Below are positions 4,843-6,256 of a stretch of DNA of 6,256 nucleotides, one piece after another. Position numbers and translations under genes: made by a program. Position 1 is the stretch's first letter; each line of letters opens with the position of its first letter. The notes under the pieces were generated by a model. The model did no database searches. It had not been told where the DNA came from and saw nothing but the letters and a program-made list of their open reading frames with translations. This DNA comes from Anaerolineae bacterium (GTDB taxonomy: Bacteria; Chloroflexota; Anaerolineae; Anaerolineales; Villigracilaceae): contig PLNY01000230.1 of assembly GCA_003141915.1 (NCBI GenBank), positions 7,114 to 13,369 on the forward strand, written 5' to 3'.

Positions 4843-4878
4843 TGAAAATAAAATTGCCCTGACGAATGATCAGGGCAA
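4843..4878 (-). terminator. Rho-independent terminator of the aldehyde dehydrogenase gene
   Basis: A 9-bp perfect stem ttgccctga/tcagggcaa (4854-4862 with 4870-4878) with a 7-base loop. On the - strand it is followed by TTTTATTTT. It begins 29 bases after the aldehyde dehydrogenase stop and separates that gene from the co-oriented esterase. Confidence 0.85.
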
Positions 4879-4907
4879 CAGTCGATCAAAAGATTGATAT
4901 AACTTCT

Positions 4908-6256
4908 TTACGGGAATGTCCGTGGGGTACGCTGCACATTGATCCAGCGCAATTCGGTGAATTCCTCCAGAGCGGCCTGTCCGCCAAAGCGACCATAGCC
5001 GCTGCCTTTAACTCCACCGAACGGAGCCTGGGGTTCATCGTTGACGGTTTGGTCACCGATGTGGACCATGCCGGTTTCGAGACGCAGGGCCATGTCCAAT
5101 GCGCGGTTGAAGTCTTTGGTGAGAATGCCTGAGGAAAGTCCATACTGGGAGTTGTTGGCAACGGCCAGGGCTTCCTCTGCATCGTTGACGACAGTGATCG
5201 AGGCGACCGGGCCAAACGTCTGATCGGTGAAGATGCGCATGTTCGGTTTGACATCCGTAACGATGGTGGGGTAATAGACAAGTTTGTCATATCGCCCGCC
5301 GCACACAAGTTCCGCGCCTCCTGCAATCGCTTCCTGTACATGCGCATGGACAAGATCAACCGCGCGTTGGTTGATCAATGGTCCAATGGCATTGGCAGGA
5401 TTGGTTGGATCACCCATCGTCAAGGCTAATGCGCGTTCCCTGAACTTTTCAGTGAATTCATCGGCAATTGACTTTTCGATGATGATGCGTTCCGTGGACA
5501 TACAGATCTGACCCTGATGCATGAACGCGCCCCAAACTGCGGCATCCACTGCATAATCAACATCCGCATCGCCCAAAATGATGAGCGGGTCTTTGCCTCC
5601 CAATTCAAGGGTGGCGCGTTTAAGATAATGTCCAGCCTTCTCGGCAATGAGGCGTCCGACCTGGGTGGAGCCTGTGAAGGAAATGCGCTTGACTGCCGGG
5701 TTGGCGATCATCTCGTCGCCCACATCCACCGCATCTTCGCGCGTGGATGTAATCACGTTCAAGACACCAGGCGGCAAGCCTGCTTCTTCAAATATCTCAG
5801 CAAGCAAGATGCCACCGGTCACCGGTGCCTCTTCTGAGGGCTTTAGAACAGCCGTGTTGCCATAAGCGACCGGTACGGCAAATGCACGACTGCAAAGAAT
5901 ATACGGAACATTGAATGGACCAAATGCGGATACCACCCCGGCAGGCTGGCGTACAGCCATAAAGAAGGAATCTTTGTGATCGGCAGGGATGATCTCGCCT
6001 TTGACATCATAGGCCGCAGAGGCCGCCATACGATACAGACCCGGCACGAAGAACATTTGGAACATCGAAATTCCGATGGTACCGCCGGCCTCTTCCATCA
6101 TGGCTTTGACCAATTCATCCTGGCGGCGTTCCATGATATCTGCCGCCTTGAGGAAGATTTTTCTACGCAGGCTGGGCGGGCTGGCAGCCCATTCGGGGAA
6201 AGCCGCTTGTGCGGCTTCGATGGCGCGTTTTGCATCTTCCCGCGTGCCAGCCGGGA
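4908..6256 (-). CDS. NAD(P)-dependent aldehyde dehydrogenase, vanillin/benzaldehyde dehydrogenase-like (5' end beyond window)
   Basis: An aldehyde dehydrogenase superfamily enzyme oxidising an aldehyde to the carboxylate with NAD(P)+. Numbering from the first ATG in the window (6134): FGPFN with catalytic-site Asn75, AVLKPSE with Lys98 (cofactor), ISFTGSTQVG (151-160, Rossmann turn), LELGGKDP with general base Glu177, HQGQICMSTERI with nucleophile Cys211, and PFGGVKGSGYGRFGG (371-385) near the C-terminus. The same frame stays open upstream of 6134 for 40 more codons to the window edge (PAGTREDAKRAIEAAQAAF and on), typical ALDH N-terminal sequence. The ATG at 6134 is thus internal and perhaps 30-50 residues are missing. 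The HQGQICMSTER block is, from memory, typical of the vanillin/benzaldehyde/salicylaldehyde dehydrogenase subgroup, suggesting an aromatic aldehyde substrate; this is an inference. A terminator follows the stop. Confidence 0.93.
   Translation of the reverse strand, partial: PAGTREDAKRAIEAAQAAFPEWAASPPSLRRKIFLKAADIMERRQDELVKAMMEEAGGTIGISMFQMFFVPGLYRMAASAAYDVKGEIIPADHKDSFFMAVRQPAGVVSAFGPFNVPYILCSRAFAVPVAYGNTAVLKPSEEAPVTGGILLAEIFEEAGLPPGVLNVITSTREDAVDVGDEMIANPAVKRISFTGSTQVGRLIAEKAGHYLKRATLELGGKDPLIILGDADVDYAVDAAVWGAFMHQGQICMSTERIIIEKSIADEFTEKFRERALALTMGDPTNPANAIGPLINQRAVDLVHAHVQEAIAGGAELVCGGRYDKLVYYPTIVTDVKPNMRIFTDQTFGPVASITVVNDAEEALAVANNSQYGLSSGILTKDFNRALDMALRLETGMVHIGDQTVNDEPQAPFGGVKGSGYGRFGGQAALEEFTELRWINVQRTPRTFP

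Noticed and set aside
4774..4853. Promoter for the esterase (TATAGT or TAATAT as -10)
   Set aside because: Neither has a recognisable -35 box at 16-18 bp, so I did not call it.
4866..5132. Open + strand frame of 88 codons antisense to the aldehyde dehydrogenase (and similar ones at 5041-5865)
   Set aside because: Shadow frames of the strongly supported dehydrogenase on the - strand.

Overview
The window looks like a piece of chromosome from an environmental bacterium, most plausibly an uncultured Chloroflexota (Anaerolineae-like) lineage. This is a judgement from the moderately GC-rich core genes, the low-complexity lipoprotein linker and a palindromic intergenic repeat of the 'cattgcgag...ctcgcaatg' type that I recall as common in such genomes. 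It is not proven by any marker gene. Both ends cut through genes.

Left part (1-1086): the 3' four-fifths of a GcvT-family aminomethyltransferase on the + strand, closed by a strong hairpin terminator. Next (1094-1622) comes a short, insertion-like block. It holds a palindromic MITE-like repeat and a small MNT-type nucleotidyltransferase whose promoter seems to borrow its -35 box from the end of that repeat. The block ends in a second, synonymously diverged copy of the last 39 bases of the aminomethyltransferase gene. The two 39-base copies flank the block as attL/attR-like direct repeats would.

Middle part (1644-3161, visibly AT-richer, - strand): a HigB-HigA type toxin-antitoxin operon. An autoregulatory-looking palindrome over a sigma70-like promoter is followed by a RelE/HigB-type toxin and then, overlapping it by 8 bases, an antitoxin made of an XRE helix-turn-helix fused to an ImmA/IrrE (M78) metallopeptidase. 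The antitoxin reading frame carries a TAA at its 20th codon where relatives have GAA. It is therefore either broken or restarted at an internal ATG, while the toxin is intact. A bidirectional terminator separates the antitoxin from the convergent nucleotidyltransferase.

Non-coding stretch (3139-3588): a strong terminator for the - strand, a possible 3' gene remnant that stops just before it, an imperfect inverted repeat with nested hairpins, and an eight-unit 11-bp tandem repeat.

Right part (3589-6256, - strand): a secreted lipoprotein of the pectinacetylesterase/Notum family, and an NAD(P)-dependent aldehyde dehydrogenase of the vanillin/benzaldehyde dehydrogenase type, cut at its 5' end by the window edge. 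A hairpin terminator lies between them, so they are probably separate transcription units. The genes look like unrelated housekeeping or catabolic functions with an accessory, mobile-DNA-marked segment in the middle. I see no large new multi-gene system; the most unusual items are the nonsense codon in the antitoxin and the duplicated gcvT tail.
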